This document shows positions 43,551 through 52,835 of a stretch of DNA of 64,000 nt, piece by piece. Origin of the DNA: Cyanobium gracile PCC 6307 (lineage in GTDB: Bacteria; Cyanobacteriota; Cyanobacteriia; PCC-6307; Cyanobiaceae); assembly GCF_000316515.1 (NCBI RefSeq), contig NC_019675.1:1637964-1701963 (forward strand), in the 5' to 3' direction. The notes beneath the pieces were generated by a model. That model did no database searches and had not been told where the DNA came from. It was given only the letters and a program-made list of their open reading frames with translations. Within the stretch, counting starts at the first letter, position 1. Every line of letters begins with the position of its first letter. The position numbers and the translations under genes were made by a program.

Positions 43551-44018
43551 CTACTGGCAGCCCTGGACCGAGATCCGGTAGCTGAAGCCCAAAGCGCCGG
43601 GATCGCTGCTGGCTCCCACCTTGAAGTTCATCTGGCTGGCCTGCTTGCCCGGAATGGCGGGGAAGGGGCCGAACATGCGACCGGTGCCCATCGGCGGGTT
43701 CATGACTTCGTTGATCACCTGCAGATTGCTGCCATCGCTGAACTTCATGAAGCCACTCACCGGATATTTGGCATTGGCGTCGGAGGAGTTGGCCGTGAAG
43801 AAGAACTTGAAGCTGCTGTAAGGCTGGTTGACGATGAAGTCGGTGTTCCAGTTCTCCTTGCCGATCAGCTTGGCGGCCCCGACCCGCTTGGAGACGATCG
43901 GGGTGGTGCCATCGCCACCAATTGGCTGCAGGAAGGTGCAGCGCTGCTGGGCCTGGGCCGCCGGGCCGACAGCGAAGACGAGCGAAGCGCCCAGCAGGGA
44001 GAAGGCCAGGACTTTCAT
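43551..44018 (-). CDS. secreted protein of unknown function
   Basis: Protein of 155 residues with a standard signal peptide: KVLAFSLLGASLVFAVGPAAQA, cleavage after AQA. Two Cys (QRCTFLQP and VQGCQ at the very end) could form a disulfide. The mature part is rich in Phe, Asn and Ser and looks beta-structured. It is 10 bp upstream of the 280-residue secreted protein, in the same direction. Confidence 0.62.
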   Translation of the reverse strand: MKVLAFSLLGASLVFAVGPAAQAQQRCTFLQPIGGDGTTPIVSKRVGAAKLIGKENWNTDFIVNQPYSSFKFFFTANSSDANAKYPVSGFMKFSDGSNLQVINEVMNPPMGTGRMFGPFPAIPGKQASQMNFKVGASSDPGALGFSYRISVQGCQ

Positions 44019-44105
44019 GGTGAAGGATGAAGAGACAGCGACCCTAGAACGCATGGGGCGCATGAGGCCATCGCCCGAAGCCGGCCACCGCGGGCGGGGC
44101 AGCCT

Positions 44106-45077
44106 TCAAGGCTCAAAGGCGAACAGGCGCCTCCAATCGTTCTTCATGCTGATCACGATCCAGCCCTGCCGGCGGGCTTCGTCGTGAAGTTCCTGGGTGA
44201 ACCGGCCCACCCGGGTGTCCGGCAGCCCCAGGGCCGGGCCGTAGGCATACTCGCGGCGGGCGTCATCGTGCAGCACCAGCATCGACAGCCGCGCGCCATC
44301 ACCGGTCTTGGTGTACTCCAGCATCTGCCGGTCGCCGGTGGAGTTGCCGAAGGCGGCCACGGGCCGCCGGCCGATCATCAGCTGGATGCCCTCCGGCTTG
44401 CCGGCGTCGTTGTCGTTGAGCAGCAGCCGGGGCTCCTTGGTCAGGAAGGGCCGGCCCTGGCTGTCATAGCCATAACGGGTGGCGCCGGCGCTGCCGATCA
44501 CCTGCTCCGGTGGGATGCCATACACCTCCTCGGCGTAGACCCGCACGAAGTCCTGGCCACCGCCGGTGACGATGTAGGTCTTGTAGCCGTTGGCCCGCAG
44601 GTAGCGGAGCAACTCCTGCATCGGCTGGTAGGTGAGTTCGGTGTAGGGGCGCTGCCAGCGGGGATGGCGGGCCGTGGCCAGCCACTGGCGCACATCGGCC
44701 TTGAAGGTTTCCAGGGGCATGCCGCTGAGGGCGGTGGCGGCCAGCCGCTCCAGGTCCTCCCGGGTGGCCACCGCCCCGGGCACCTTCTCCAGGATGAAGC
44801 GCACCTGTGGGTAGACCGGCTGCTCCACCCAGAGGGTGCCGTCCTGATCGAAGGTGGCGATGCGCTCCCCGGGCGGCACGAAGCGGGGGCTGGCGGGGTC
44901 CGTGGTCTGGCGCACGAAGCGGACGATGCCGTCCCGGGCCGCCCCCGGATTCCAGGAGGGCAGCGGATCGGCGGGCTGGGCCCCGCCGGCCATGGCGGCA
45001 GCGGTGGCCAGCAGGACGGTGGCGAGCAGCCCCCCCAGCAGGAGCAGGAACCAGCGGCGGCGGCGGGGGTGGGTCAC
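44106..45077 (-). CDS. HAD-family hydrolase (phosphoserine-phosphatase-like), exported or anchored
   Basis: Protein of 323 residues with a basic-hydrophobic N-terminus (RRRRWFLLLLGGLLATVLLATAAAM). Motif I is IATFDQDGTLWVEQ, motif II is the TYIVTGGGQDFVRV region, and motif IV is FGNSTGDRQML. The active Asp is in DQDGTLW. The substrate is unknown; location on the outer face of the inner membrane is likely. The next gene downstream, toward the right, is a 55-residue membrane peptide ending 12 bp from this start. Confidence 0.88.
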   Translation of the reverse strand: MTHPRRRRWFLLLLGGLLATVLLATAAAMAGGAQPADPLPSWNPGAARDGIVRFVRQTTDPASPRFVPPGERIATFDQDGTLWVEQPVYPQVRFILEKVPGAVATREDLERLAATALSGMPLETFKADVRQWLATARHPRWQRPYTELTYQPMQELLRYLRANGYKTYIVTGGGQDFVRVYAEEVYGIPPEQVIGSAGATRYGYDSQGRPFLTKEPRLLLNDNDAGKPEGIQLMIGRRPVAAFGNSTGDRQMLEYTKTGDGARLSMLVLHDDARREYAYGPALGLPDTRVGRFTQELHDEARRQGWIVISMKNDWRRLFAFEP

Positions 45078-45089
45078 GGGGCGGCGGGC

Positions 45090-45257
45090 TCAGAACTTGC
45101 GCAGTTCGCGGCGGATCTTGAGCGGATCGCCGGAGTGCTGCTGGTTCAGCAGCAGCATCGGCACGCCGGCCAGGAGCAGGCCGATGGCGACCACAACCCC
45201 CAGGGGGACCGGCGGCCCGCCGGGGGACGGCCGTGGGGGGCGGTTGAACCTGGCCAT
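45090..45257 (-). CDS. small membrane protein
   Basis: Protein of 55 residues: Pro-rich start (RFNRPPRPSPGGPP), one hydrophobic helix PLGVVVAIGLLLAGVPMLLL, and a basic tail DPLKIRRELRKF. It is probably a single-span membrane protein in the same direction as the HAD gene and 12 bp before it. No family recognised. Confidence 0.5.
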   Translation of the reverse strand: MARFNRPPRPSPGGPPVPLGVVVAIGLLLAGVPMLLLNQQHSGDPLKIRRELRKF

Positions 45258-45432
45258 CGAGGCGGGCGGCACAGACGGCTGGCCCTTCAGTCTGCCGGGA
45301 CCGGCCACCACCGCCCGCGGCGGCCACCGATCCGGGCCCCCGTTCCGCTCCCGTCATCCCGGTCCGCTGATCCGGGGTGCGATCCCGTCGAGGGAGTGAA
45401 AGGATTTGGCCCATCGCCCCACCCGGCCCGCC

Positions 45433-46770
45433 ATGGACATGTCCTCCCTGCTGCTTGCCACCGGGGGCCACCAGATCGAGGCGGCCGAGACCCTGATCGA
45501 GGTGGGCCGCTTCATCGTCATCCTGTTCGCCGCCCGGGCCCTGGCGGAGCTGATGGTGCGCTTCCGCCTGCCGGCCATCCTCGGCGAGCTGGTGGCGGGG
45601 GTGCTGATCGGCGTGTCGGGGCTGCACCTGATCCTGGCGCCGGAGCTGGGGGGCCAGCTCAACGCCCTTGCCGAGGGCACCATCGCTGCCCTCGCCCACG
45701 TGGGCCCCGACCAGGTGCAGGCGATCTACGACCACGGCTTCAGCAATCTGCAGGCGGTGGCGAAGATCGGCCTGCTGGCCCTGCTGTTCCTCACCGGCCT
45801 GGAGAGCGAACTCGACGAGCTGATGGCGGTGGGGGGCCAGGCGATCACGGTGGCCCTCACCGGTGTGGTCCTGCCTTTCGCCCTGGGCACCTTCGGCCTG
45901 CAGTTTCTGTTCGGCGTGCCGCTGCTGCCGGCGATCTTCGCCGGTGCCGCCATGACCGCCACCAGCATCGGCATCACCGCCAGCGTGCTGGGGGAGCTGA
46001 AGTTCCTGCGCACCCGGGAGGGGCAGACGGTGATCGGGGCCGCCGTGCTGGACGACATCCTCGGCATCGTCATCCTGGCGGTGGTGGTGGCCCTGGCCGG
46101 CGGCGAAGGCTTCAGCCTCGGCCCGATCCTGAAGCTGATCGCCGCGGCCGCGGTGTTCGTGGTGGTGGCCCTGTTCCTGAGCCGCACCGCCGCGCCCCCC
46201 TTCGACTGGCTGCTCGATCGCCTCAGGGCCCCGGGCGAGGTGGTGGTGGCGGCCTTCCTGGTGCTGTCGCTGTCCTGCTTCGCGGCCCAGGCCTTCGGGC
46301 TGGAGGCGGCTCTGGGGGCCTTCGCCGGCGGCCTGATCCTCAGCGGCTCCCGCCACCGGCACGCGATCGAGGAGGCGGTGAAGCCCCTGGTGGCCCTGTT
46401 CGCCACGGTGTTCTTCGTGCTGATCGGCAGCGGCATGGACCTCTCGGTGCTCAACCCCTTCGATGCGGCCAACCACGAGGGGCTGGTGATGGCGGGCTTC
46501 CTGCTGGCGGCCGCCGTGGTCAGCAAGGTGGCGGCCGGCTGGAGCTACCTCAGCAGCGGGCCCACCAACCGGCTGGCGGTGGGGCTGGGAATGATGCCGC
46601 GGGGCGAGGTGGGCCTGATCTTTCTGGGGCTGGGCACCCAGACCGGGGTGCTGGGGCCGTCGCTGGAGGCGGCGATCCTGCTGATGGTGATGGGCACCAC
46701 CTTCCTGGCACCGGTGCTGCTGCGGCTGGTGCTGGCCGACGCCGGTGAAACAGCCGAGGCGACCGCCTGA
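45433..46770 (+). CDS. CPA2-family cation:proton antiporter (KefB/NapA-like)
   Basis: Integral membrane protein of about 445 residues with 12-13 hydrophobic segments. Conserved blocks: RFRLPAILGELVAGVLIGVSG, FLTGLESELDELMAVG, GAAMTATSIGITASVLGEL, VIGAAVLDDILGIVILAVVVAL with the DD pair, and GMMPRGEVGLIFLGLG. It exchanges Na+ or K+ for H+. No C-terminal TrkA domain. ATG 45406 is an alternative start. Confidence 0.92.
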   Translation: MDMSSLLLATGGHQIEAAETLIEVGRFIVILFAARALAELMVRFRLPAILGELVAGVLIGVSGLHLILAPELGGQLNALAEGTIAALAHVGPDQVQAIYDHGFSNLQAVAKIGLLALLFLTGLESELDELMAVGGQAITVALTGVVLPFALGTFGLQFLFGVPLLPAIFAGAAMTATSIGITASVLGELKFLRTREGQTVIGAAVLDDILGIVILAVVVALAGGEGFSLGPILKLIAAAAVFVVVALFLSRTAAPPFDWLLDRLRAPGEVVVAAFLVLSLSCFAAQAFGLEAALGAFAGGLILSGSRHRHAIEEAVKPLVALFATVFFVLIGSGMDLSVLNPFDAANHEGLVMAGFLLAAAVVSKVAAGWSYLSSGPTNRLAVGLGMMPRGEVGLIFLGLGTQTGVLGPSLEAAILLMVMGTTFLAPVLLRLVLADAGETAEATA

Positions 46771-46814
46771 GGCGGCCGGGCCGTGGGACAGTGGCCCCAG
46801 CTCACCCCCTGCCC

Positions 46815-46964
46815 GTGGCCAACGACAGCGATAACCCCCGGTCGGTGATCGTCGGCCTGCTGCTGGTGATCGGCTCCCTCGCGGGCCTGGCCCTGCTGGT
46901 CTGGGTCACGGTGGTCATGCTCGACCTCAAGCACCTGAACACCTCCGGTTTCACCCTGCCCTGA
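46815..46964 (+). CDS. small single-span membrane protein
   Basis: A GTG frame of 49 residues: acidic-polar start ANDSDNPRSV, one strong hydrophobic helix IVGLLLVIGSLAGLALLVWV, and a polar end LDLKHLNTSGFTLP. It lies 44 bp after the antiporter, in the same direction, and might form part of the same transcript. Too short for a family call, but the pattern is coherent. Confidence 0.5.
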   Translation: MANDSDNPRSVIVGLLLVIGSLAGLALLVWVTVVMLDLKHLNTSGFTLP

Positions 46965-46974
46965 GGCAGGCCGC

Positions 46975-48933
46975 CTAGGCAGGGGGCCGCTGGCCGCCCG
47001 CATGGGCGTGGGCGGTGACAAGGCTGGCCAGGAGGGCCTCGCTCCGGAGCGGCTTGGCGAGGACGTCGTTCATGCCCGCCTGCAGGGCCGCTTCCCGGTC
47101 CTCGGCGGTGGTGAAGGCGGTGAGCGCCACGATCCAGGGCCGGTCGGCCCGACCGCCGCAAGAGCGGATGCGGCGGGTGGCCTCCAGCCCATCGAGCCGG
47201 GGCATCTGCACATCCATCAGGATCAGGTCCGGCTCGAGGTGCCGCTGACGCTCCAGCGCCTCCTGGCCGTCGACGGCGGACTCGGGCTCGTAGCCGAGGC
47301 TCCGCAGCATCAGCTCGCAGAGCCGCCGGTTCACGGCGCTGTCGTCCACCAGCAGGATGCGCAGGGGATGGTGCGCCGCGAACTGGTCGGCGGGCGGCGG
47401 CAGCGCCGCAGCGGAGGAGGCCGCCCCAGAAGCGGCGGGAGCGGCGGCGGCAGGGGATTCCACCACCTGCACCGGCAAGCGGAAGCGAAACACGCTGCCA
47501 CGGCCGGGGGCGCTCTCCACCTCGATGGTGCCGCCGAGGGCCTCGACGAGCTGCCGGCTGATGGCCAGCCCCAGCCCGGTGCCGGCCTTGGGGGTGTTGG
47601 CGGAGGTGCCCAGCTGGGAGAAGGGCTGGAACAGGCGCTCCAGCTGGTCAGCGGCGATGCCGACACCGGTGTCGGCGACGGCGAACGCCAAAAGGATCGT
47701 TGCGTTCTCCGGATGGTTCGCCCCGGCCGCCACCGGAGCGCCGGCCACCAACGAGACCGCGACGCTGCCGGCATCGGTGAACTTGATGGCGTTGCCGATC
47801 AGGTTGAGCAGGATCTGGCGCAGGCGGATGGCATCGGTGACGATCGCCTCAGGCAGCTCCGGGGGCATCACCAGGGTCAGGTCGATCGCCTTGACCCGGG
47901 CGAGGCTGGCGCAGGCGGCGATGGTCTCCTCCAGCAGGGGACGCAGCCGGCAGGGGGCCAGCTCCAGCTCCAGATGGCCGGACTCGATCTTGGTGAAGTC
48001 GAGGATGCCGTTGAGCAGGGTGAGCAGGGACTCGCCCGAGCTGTGGACGATGTCGAGGCACTCCCGCTGCTGGGGCGAGAGCTCCGTGGCCAGCACCAGC
48101 CCGGTCATGCCGATGACCCCGTTGAGCGGGGTGCGGATCTCGTGGCTGAGGGTGGCCAGGAAGGTGCTCTTGGCCCGTTCGGCGGAGGCCATGGCCTGGA
48201 AGGCCCTGGCACGGGCCTTGAGGGAGCGGCGATGGAAGTTGGCCGCCAGCACCGAAAACCCGGCACTGCCGACCAGGCCCAGCAGATAGGTGAACTGCAG
48301 GGGCAACTCCTTGCGTCGCAGCTGGGCCAGCGAGATGTCGATCCCGACGAAACCCACCAGCGCCCCATCGCGGTCGCGGATGGGGGCGAAGCCGCTCATG
48401 AAGGTGCCGAAGTGATCGGTGTAGGGCCTGGTGCTGACGGTGACCGTGCCGGTGCGGGCGGCGCGCAGGGCATCGACGGAGGGATCGACGTAGAGGTCGC
48501 CGACGCTGACGGCGCTGGCGGGGGCCCCGGGGTTCTGGACGTAGTAGGTGCTGTCGAGCGTGAAGCGGAGCCCGTCCGGCGTGGCGATGAAGACGTAGGC
48601 GTAGAAGATGTCAGGCACCAGCCTGCGGAGCTTCAGCAGGGGTGCGGTGGCACGGCGATAGTCCGCATTTCCCGTCTGCTCCGGCCTGGTGATGGCCGAG
48701 ACGAGGGTGGGATCCATTTCGCTGGCGGCGATGCTCACCAGGTTGTGGAGGTTGTCGCGCACCTGGTTACGCAGGAGTCGGGTGGCGCTCCAGTAGTTGG
48801 CGCTGAGGGCCACCCCCGCGACGGCGCAGATCGTGGCGGCCAGCAGCACGCTCTCGCGGCGAATCCGCTGGCGGCTCCATCCGGCGCCGGGATCGCCGCT
48901 GGGGCGTTCAGACCACGGGAAGCCGCCGAACAC
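46975..48933 (-). CDS. hybrid sensor histidine kinase/response regulator
   Basis: Membrane kinase of 652 residues. One transmembrane helix near 28-50 precedes a periplasmic Cache-like domain to about 205, with a second helix near 215-235. The HisKA box [10 protein letters not shown] (His264) is followed by HATPase motifs [17 protein letters not shown] and [18 protein letters not shown]. The C-terminal receiver has the phosphate-accepting Asp574 in [13 protein letters not shown]. The signal sensed is unknown. It is divergent from the GAF protein with a structured leader between them. Confidence 0.95.
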   Translation of the reverse strand: MFGGFPWSERPSGDPGAGWSRQRIRRESVLLAATICAVAGVALSANYWSATRLLRNQVRDNLHNLVSIAASEMDPTLVSAITRPEQTGNADYRRATAPLLKLRRLVPDIFYAYVFIATPDGLRFTLDSTYYVQNPGAPASAVSVGDLYVDPSVDALRAARTGTVTVSTRPYTDHFGTFMSGFAPIRDRDGALVGFVGIDISLAQLRRKELPLQFTYLLGLVGSAGFSVLAANFHRRSLKARARAFQAMASAERAKSTFLATLSHEIRTPLNGVIGMTGLVLATELSPQQRECLDIVHSSGESLLTLLNGILDFTKIESGHLELELAPCRLRPLLEETIAACASLARVKAIDLTLVMPPELPEAIVTDAIRLRQILLNLIGNAIKFTDAGSVAVSLVAGAPVAAGANHPENATILLAFAVADTGVGIAADQLERLFQPFSQLGTSANTPKAGTGLGLAISRQLVEALGGTIEVESAPGRGSVFRFRLPVQVVESPAAAAPAASGAASSAAALPPPADQFAAHHPLRILLVDDSAVNRRLCELMLRSLGYEPESAVDGQEALERQRHLEPDLILMDVQMPRLDGLEATRRIRSCGGRADRPWIVALTAFTTAEDREAALQAGMNDVLAKPLRSEALLASLVTAHAHAGGQRPPA

Positions 48934-48985
48934 ACGGGAGAGCGGGCCAGCCAGGAGTCCTCAGCGCGCGGCACTGTCCTTGTCT

Positions 48986-49076
48986 ACCCGGTCGCAACCC
49001 CTGTCGGTTGCGGCCGGGTGTACAGCGTCCGGGGGGGTAAGGAGATGTGAACCCCCCTCAGGCCCCCGAAAGGCCT
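48986..49076 (+). promoter_or_regulatory. hairpin-rich leader between kinase and GAF genes
   Basis: Three inverted repeats lie in a row. ACCCGGTCGCAACC (48986-48999) pairs with GGTTGCGGCCGGGT (49006-49019) with one G.T, over a 6-base loop. GGGGGGT (49032-49038) pairs with ACCCCCC (49051-49057). AGGCC (49060-49064) pairs with GGCCT (49072-49076). They sit 32-122 bp before the GAF start. They may form an RNA leader, attenuator or operator; no known riboswitch class is recognised. Confidence 0.5.
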
Positions 49077-49107
49077 TGCCTACGTTTGGGCAGGTGTAGG
49101 GATCTCC

Positions 49108-49833
49108 ATGCGCGCGAACGTGGCTCCCCGCGAGGCGGCACGGCTGGAGGCCCTGAACGATTACCGCATCCTGGATACGGAGAGCGAGCCGTCATACGAC
49201 GCCATCACCTTCCTGGCCGCCCAGCTCTGCGACGTGCCGATCGCCCTGATCAGCCTGGTGGATGCGGATCGTCAGTGGTTCAAGTCCCGGGTGGGTCTGG
49301 CGGCCAGCGAGACGAGCCGGGATGTGTCCTTCTGTGCCCACGCGATCCTTGGCGACCAGACCCTCGTGGTCAGGGATGCCCGGGTGGATGAACGCTTCCG
49401 GGACAATCCGCTGGTCTGCAGCGAACCCAACATCGTCTTCTACCTGGGGGTGCCCCTGTGCACGCCGTCGGGGGCCAAGATCGGCACGCTGTGCGTCATC
49501 GATCAACGGCCCCGGGAGCTCAGCGACCTGCAGATCCGCTCCCTCGAAACCCTGGCCCACCAGGTGGTGCTGCAGCTGGAACTGAAACGGATCTCCGACC
49601 AGCTGGCCGCGGCCCTGCAGCGCATCGAGGTGATGGAGACTCTGATTCCGATCTGCTCCTACTGCAAGGGCATCCGCAACGACCAGGGCTACTGGCAGAC
49701 CGTGGAGTCCTTCATCAAGAGCCACGACAACGTCGAGTTCTCCCACGGCGTCTGCAATGCCTGCATGGCCAGGTACTTCCCCGAAGTGGCTCCGCTCCCG
49801 GAAGGGGATTCAGGCGAGGGCGCCCAGGGCTGA
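49108..49833 (+). CDS. GAF-domain protein with C-terminal Cys module
   Basis: Protein of 241 residues. GAF domain about 20-165: NDYRILDTESEPSYDAI, ALISLVDADRQWFKSRVGL, FYLGVPLCTPSGAKIGTLCV. The C-terminal part IPICSYCKGIRNDQGYWQTV, then SHGVCNACMARYFPE, is the Cys-rich tail common in cyanobacterial and proteobacterial GAF or PAS signalling proteins, where two CxxC pairs probably bind a metal. No enzymatic output domain. Opposite the hybrid kinase; a functional link is possible. Confidence 0.88.
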   Translation: MRANVAPREAARLEALNDYRILDTESEPSYDAITFLAAQLCDVPIALISLVDADRQWFKSRVGLAASETSRDVSFCAHAILGDQTLVVRDARVDERFRDNPLVCSEPNIVFYLGVPLCTPSGAKIGTLCVIDQRPRELSDLQIRSLETLAHQVVLQLELKRISDQLAAALQRIEVMETLIPICSYCKGIRNDQGYWQTVESFIKSHDNVEFSHGVCNACMARYFPEVAPLPEGDSGEGAQG

Positions 49834-51285
49834 GGCGCCCCTGGCGATCGCCGCGTCGCCGCGCCGGTGGATCTCGCGGGCGTAGTCGGTCCAGGAGCCC
49901 TGGCCCCAGTAGCGGAAGCAGCTGGTTTCCAGCAGCAGCAGGTGGAGCAGGGCCTCCTGGTAGGGCTCGCTCCGGGTCACGGCGGGATCCTCGGCCACCA
50001 GGGGATCGAACACCTGGTGGAAGCGGGCGCTGAGCTGGTTCATCGGCTCCAGCACGTTGGCGTAGCCCTCCACCCAGCTGAGGTCGTTGGTCCAGGAGGC
50101 GCCGGCCATCGAGAAGGAGGGGTCGCCCGCCTGGAGCTCGGTGATGGCCGCCTCCACGGCCTGAGGGGTGGGGCTGCCGCCGACGCGCTGCCACAGCCGG
50201 TGCTGGCCTACCGCCTGGATCACCGGGAAGGCCGCGTCGCCCACCCCGGCCGCTTCGAGCAGTTCGAGGTACTCGCTGCCGTTGATCGCCACCGTGCCGG
50301 TACCATCCTGGGCCGCCAGGCGGCGGTGGGCCTGGAGGAAGGCGGGCGGGAACTCGTTCATCATCACGCCGCCGTTCTCCCCGTCGGCGATCTGGGCCAC
50401 CAGCGCCGGCACCGATGTGCCGCCCAGGGGGAGCCGGCCCAGCCCCAGGGCCTCGTAGCAGGGCTGCATCTGGCCCACCAGCTTGGTGTCGGAGCCCTGG
50501 GTCTTGATCAGCGCCGTGATCGACACCTCCTCGCCGCTGGAGCTGCGGGCCACCAGCCGGTTGGGGAGGAGCGTCTGCTCCCGGCTGAGGCTGCTGCCGT
50601 CGGGGTTCTCGACGCTGTGCTCCTGCACCAGCAGCCAGCGGTAGCCGCCGTCGCGCAGGGCGCTCACGAAGGCGTAGAGCGTGTCGGGATGGTTGGGCAG
50701 GTGCATCTCCGGGGGGGAGAAGCCCTTGACCCGCTGCAGGGCCTCGCTGCCGAAGAGGGCCGCGAAGTGGTGCTGCCAGGCCAGGATCTGCAGCTTGAGG
50801 TCGGGGATCGGCGTGGAGGGGGCGACGGCATGGCTCCAGAACGTGCCGAGCCACTCCACATGGGGCACGACGGTGGGATCACAGGCCAGGAACCTGAGCG
50901 CCTCGAGGATGTCGGCTCGGCCCATCTGCTGGAACCCCCAGAGCAGATTGCCGGAGTAATCCAGCATGATCCGCGGGTTGGCGCCCTCGGCGATCAGCGC
51001 AGGGAGGAGGTCGGCCAGGCGCCGATAGCAGTGGGCAAAGGGTTCGGCGTTGTGGTTATCGCCCTCGCCGGGGTGCTCGAGCATGTACTGCAGGTGCGAG
51101 ATCAGCGCACCGTCCGCCCCGGCGGGAATCGTGGGCTGGTGCATGTGCAGCGCACAGGCGAAGGCCGAGGTGATCGCCTCGAGCTGCAGGTTGCTGTGGG
51201 GCAGCGCCACGGGCCCGCTCTGCTGCACCAGGGCCAGGATCTCGGCTTCACGGCCGGCGATCGGCGGCAGGACATGGGGGGACAT
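49810..51285 (-). CDS. GH57-family glycoside hydrolase-like protein
   Basis: Protein of 491 residues in the GH57/alpha-amylase-like (beta/alpha)7 family: CALHMHQPTIPAG, then GANPRIMLDYSGNLLWGFQQM, then GFSPPEMHLPNHPDTLYAFVSA with a probable catalytic Glu, LLVQEHSVENPDG. GH57 proteins act on glycogen or alpha-glucans (branching enzyme or amylase). This member lacks the DUF1957 tail of known branching enzymes. It overlaps the GAF gene by 24 bp, convergent. Confidence 0.82.
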   Translation of the reverse strand: MSPHVLPPIAGREAEILALVQQSGPVALPHSNLQLEAITSAFACALHMHQPTIPAGADGALISHLQYMLEHPGEGDNHNAEPFAHCYRRLADLLPALIAEGANPRIMLDYSGNLLWGFQQMGRADILEALRFLACDPTVVPHVEWLGTFWSHAVAPSTPIPDLKLQILAWQHHFAALFGSEALQRVKGFSPPEMHLPNHPDTLYAFVSALRDGGYRWLLVQEHSVENPDGSSLSREQTLLPNRLVARSSSGEEVSITALIKTQGSDTKLVGQMQPCYEALGLGRLPLGGTSVPALVAQIADGENGGVMMNEFPPAFLQAHRRLAAQDGTGTVAINGSEYLELLEAAGVGDAAFPVIQAVGQHRLWQRVGGSPTPQAVEAAITELQAGDPSFSMAGASWTNDLSWVEGYANVLEPMNQLSARFHQVFDPLVAEDPAVTRSEPYQEALLHLLLLETSCFRYWGQGSWTDYAREIHRRGDAAIARGASALGALA

Positions 51286-51404
51286 GGGGTTGCTGGGGTG
51301 CCTGCGCGCTGGGCAGGTCGTGACGGTCAGTCTGGGGGTCCGGGGCGAAGAGACAGGGCATGGGGGCACCGCCGCCGTGGCCGCCCCCGCGCCAGGCTGG
51401 ATCC

Positions 51405-52043
51405 ATGGAACGGCCGGAGCCAGGAGATCCCCCCGCCATGACGGCCCCGGGCCGGCGCCGGCGGGGGCGCGTGGTCCTCGCCGCCACGAGCGTCGCCGCC
51501 ATGGCCGCCGTCGGGGTCGGGCTGGCGCTGCACGGGATTGGCGTGGGCCGCGGTGGGCCAGCCCAGGGCGCCTCCGACAGCGTGCTGGCGGGCGAGGTGG
51601 GGCGCCGCTACGGGGGCCTGAAGCGTCTGCTGTTTCCCGGCCAGCCGGAGATCTCCGTGGCCGATTGGCTGGCGCGGCCCAAGGACCGGCCGGCGGTGCT
51701 GGTCGATGTGCGCGAACCGCACGAACGGCGCGTCTCGATGCTGCCGGGTGCGATCGCCAAGGACGACTTCGAGCGCAACAGCGCCCGCTACCGCAGCTGG
51801 CTGGTGGTTCCGTACTGCACCATCGGCCTGCGCAGCGGCCTCTACACCCGTGAGCTCAGGGGCCGGGGCTTCGAGGTGCGCAACCTGGCGGGCAGCGCCC
51901 TGGCCTGGGCCCATGCCGGTCTGCCGTTCGAAGCCCAAGGCAAGGCCACCCGCCGGGTGCATGTCTTCAACGCCGACTGGAACCTGCTGCCCCGCGGCTA
52001 TGAGCCCGTCGTCACGAAGGCACCGCCGGCCAGCGGCCCCTGA
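51405..52043 (+). CDS. rhodanese-domain protein with N-terminal membrane anchor
   Basis: Protein of 212 residues. A basic start and a hydrophobic segment (RVVLAATSVAAMAAVGVGLAL) act as signal anchor. The rhodanese domain follows, with AVLVDVREPHERRVSMLPGA and the active-site loop VVPYCTIGLRSGLYTREL (Cys in CTIGLRS). Persulfide transfer is inferred. Alternative start 51438. Divergent from GH57 (about 120 bp). Confidence 0.88.
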   Translation: MERPEPGDPPAMTAPGRRRRGRVVLAATSVAAMAAVGVGLALHGIGVGRGGPAQGASDSVLAGEVGRRYGGLKRLLFPGQPEISVADWLARPKDRPAVLVDVREPHERRVSMLPGAIAKDDFERNSARYRSWLVVPYCTIGLRSGLYTRELRGRGFEVRNLAGSALAWAHAGLPFEAQGKATRRVHVFNADWNLLPRGYEPVVTKAPPASGP

Positions 52044-52140
52044 GGCCGATGAGCCCCAGATCCGATGCAGGGGGGCAAGGCCGGCCCACGGCGCCACCAG
52101 CGACCGACTCCTAGGGTCGGAACACGTGAGGAGCCGCCCG

Positions 52141-52401
52141 ATGCAGAAGTCACCCTTCGCCCTCGCCGCTGGGCTCATGGCCCTGCCGTTGCTGACCACT
52201 GACCCGGCGCTGGCCCAGAAGCGGATTCCCAAGCTGCCGGGGTACAACGAATGTCCGTTGGGGTATGTGAACGACCTCAAGCAGCACTGCAACTCGCCGA
52301 TCTACTACGAGGTGCGGCCTACCAACGGCAAACCCTGTCTCTCGGGCTGGATGAACATCGGGGCGGGCTACTGCAAGAAGAAGACACTGGGGATTTTCTG
52401 A
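52141..52401 (+). CDS. small secreted cysteine-containing protein
   Basis: Protein of 86 residues with signal peptide SPFALAAGLMALPLLTTDPALAQ, cleaved after ALA. Four Cys in the mature part (NECPLG, QHCNSP, KPCLSG, GYCKKK) suggest disulfides in the periplasm. No known family. The 97-bp upstream region looks ordinary. Confidence 0.68.
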   Translation: MQKSPFALAAGLMALPLLTTDPALAQKRIPKLPGYNECPLGYVNDLKQHCNSPIYYEVRPTNGKPCLSGWMNIGAGYCKKKTLGIF

Positions 52402-52423
52402 TCGAGAGGCTCCCGGGGCGCTG

Positions 52424-52810
52424 TCATGGGTCCGGGTGGCTGGGTAACGGCTGGCTGGGTAACGGCGGGCGGCGGAACGGCGGCCGATCCTCCTCACAGA
52501 TCACCAGCAGCAGGGTGTCTTCCAAGGCGGTTTCCGTGTGGGTGTCGCCGGGCTCCACGAAGTAGTAACTACCGGCATCGATGATGTGGGGATCTTCGCC
52601 ATGAGCCTGCACCTGCATCGCACCCTGCACCACGAACACCTGGCACCAACAGGCATGGTGATGGCGTGGAATCGTCAGGCCCTGCGGCATCCGGTAGAGG
52701 CCCGATTCCACGTTGTGGTCGCCTTCCCAGAGGCGGCAGGCCTGCATCGGCACCCCCCGCACATCGATCGGGTGCCACTGCTGGGCGTCGGTGGGGACGT
52801 AGCGGGTCAT
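52424..52810 (-). CDS. cupin-domain protein
   Basis: Protein of 128 residues with cupin motif 1-like LTIPRHHHACWCQVFVVQGAM and motif 2-like DAGSYYFVEPGDTHTETAL; the HHH and later His would hold a metal. This resembles the 2,4'-dihydroxyacetophenone-dioxygenase-like/ChrR-type cupins. Substrate unknown. Co-directional with the dCTP deaminase, which ends 25 bp upstream. Confidence 0.85.
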   Translation of the reverse strand: MTRYVPTDAQQWHPIDVRGVPMQACRLWEGDHNVESGLYRMPQGLTIPRHHHACWCQVFVVQGAMQVQAHGEDPHIIDAGSYYFVEPGDTHTETALEDTLLLVICEEDRPPFRRPPLPSQPLPSHPDP

Positions 52811-52835
52811 CGGCGGCGAGGCGGCGGTGGGTGGC

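Noticed and set aside
44464..46476. A 670-codon minus-strand frame across the antiporter and HAD genes
   Set aside because: Same shadow pattern; it runs through two well-supported genes on different frames and strands.
47002..49050. A 682-codon open frame on the plus strand opposite the hybrid kinase
   Set aside because: Composition is Gly/Gln/Val/Arg-biased with no motif. The minus strand carries a complete kinase with H, N, G1, G2 and receiver motifs.
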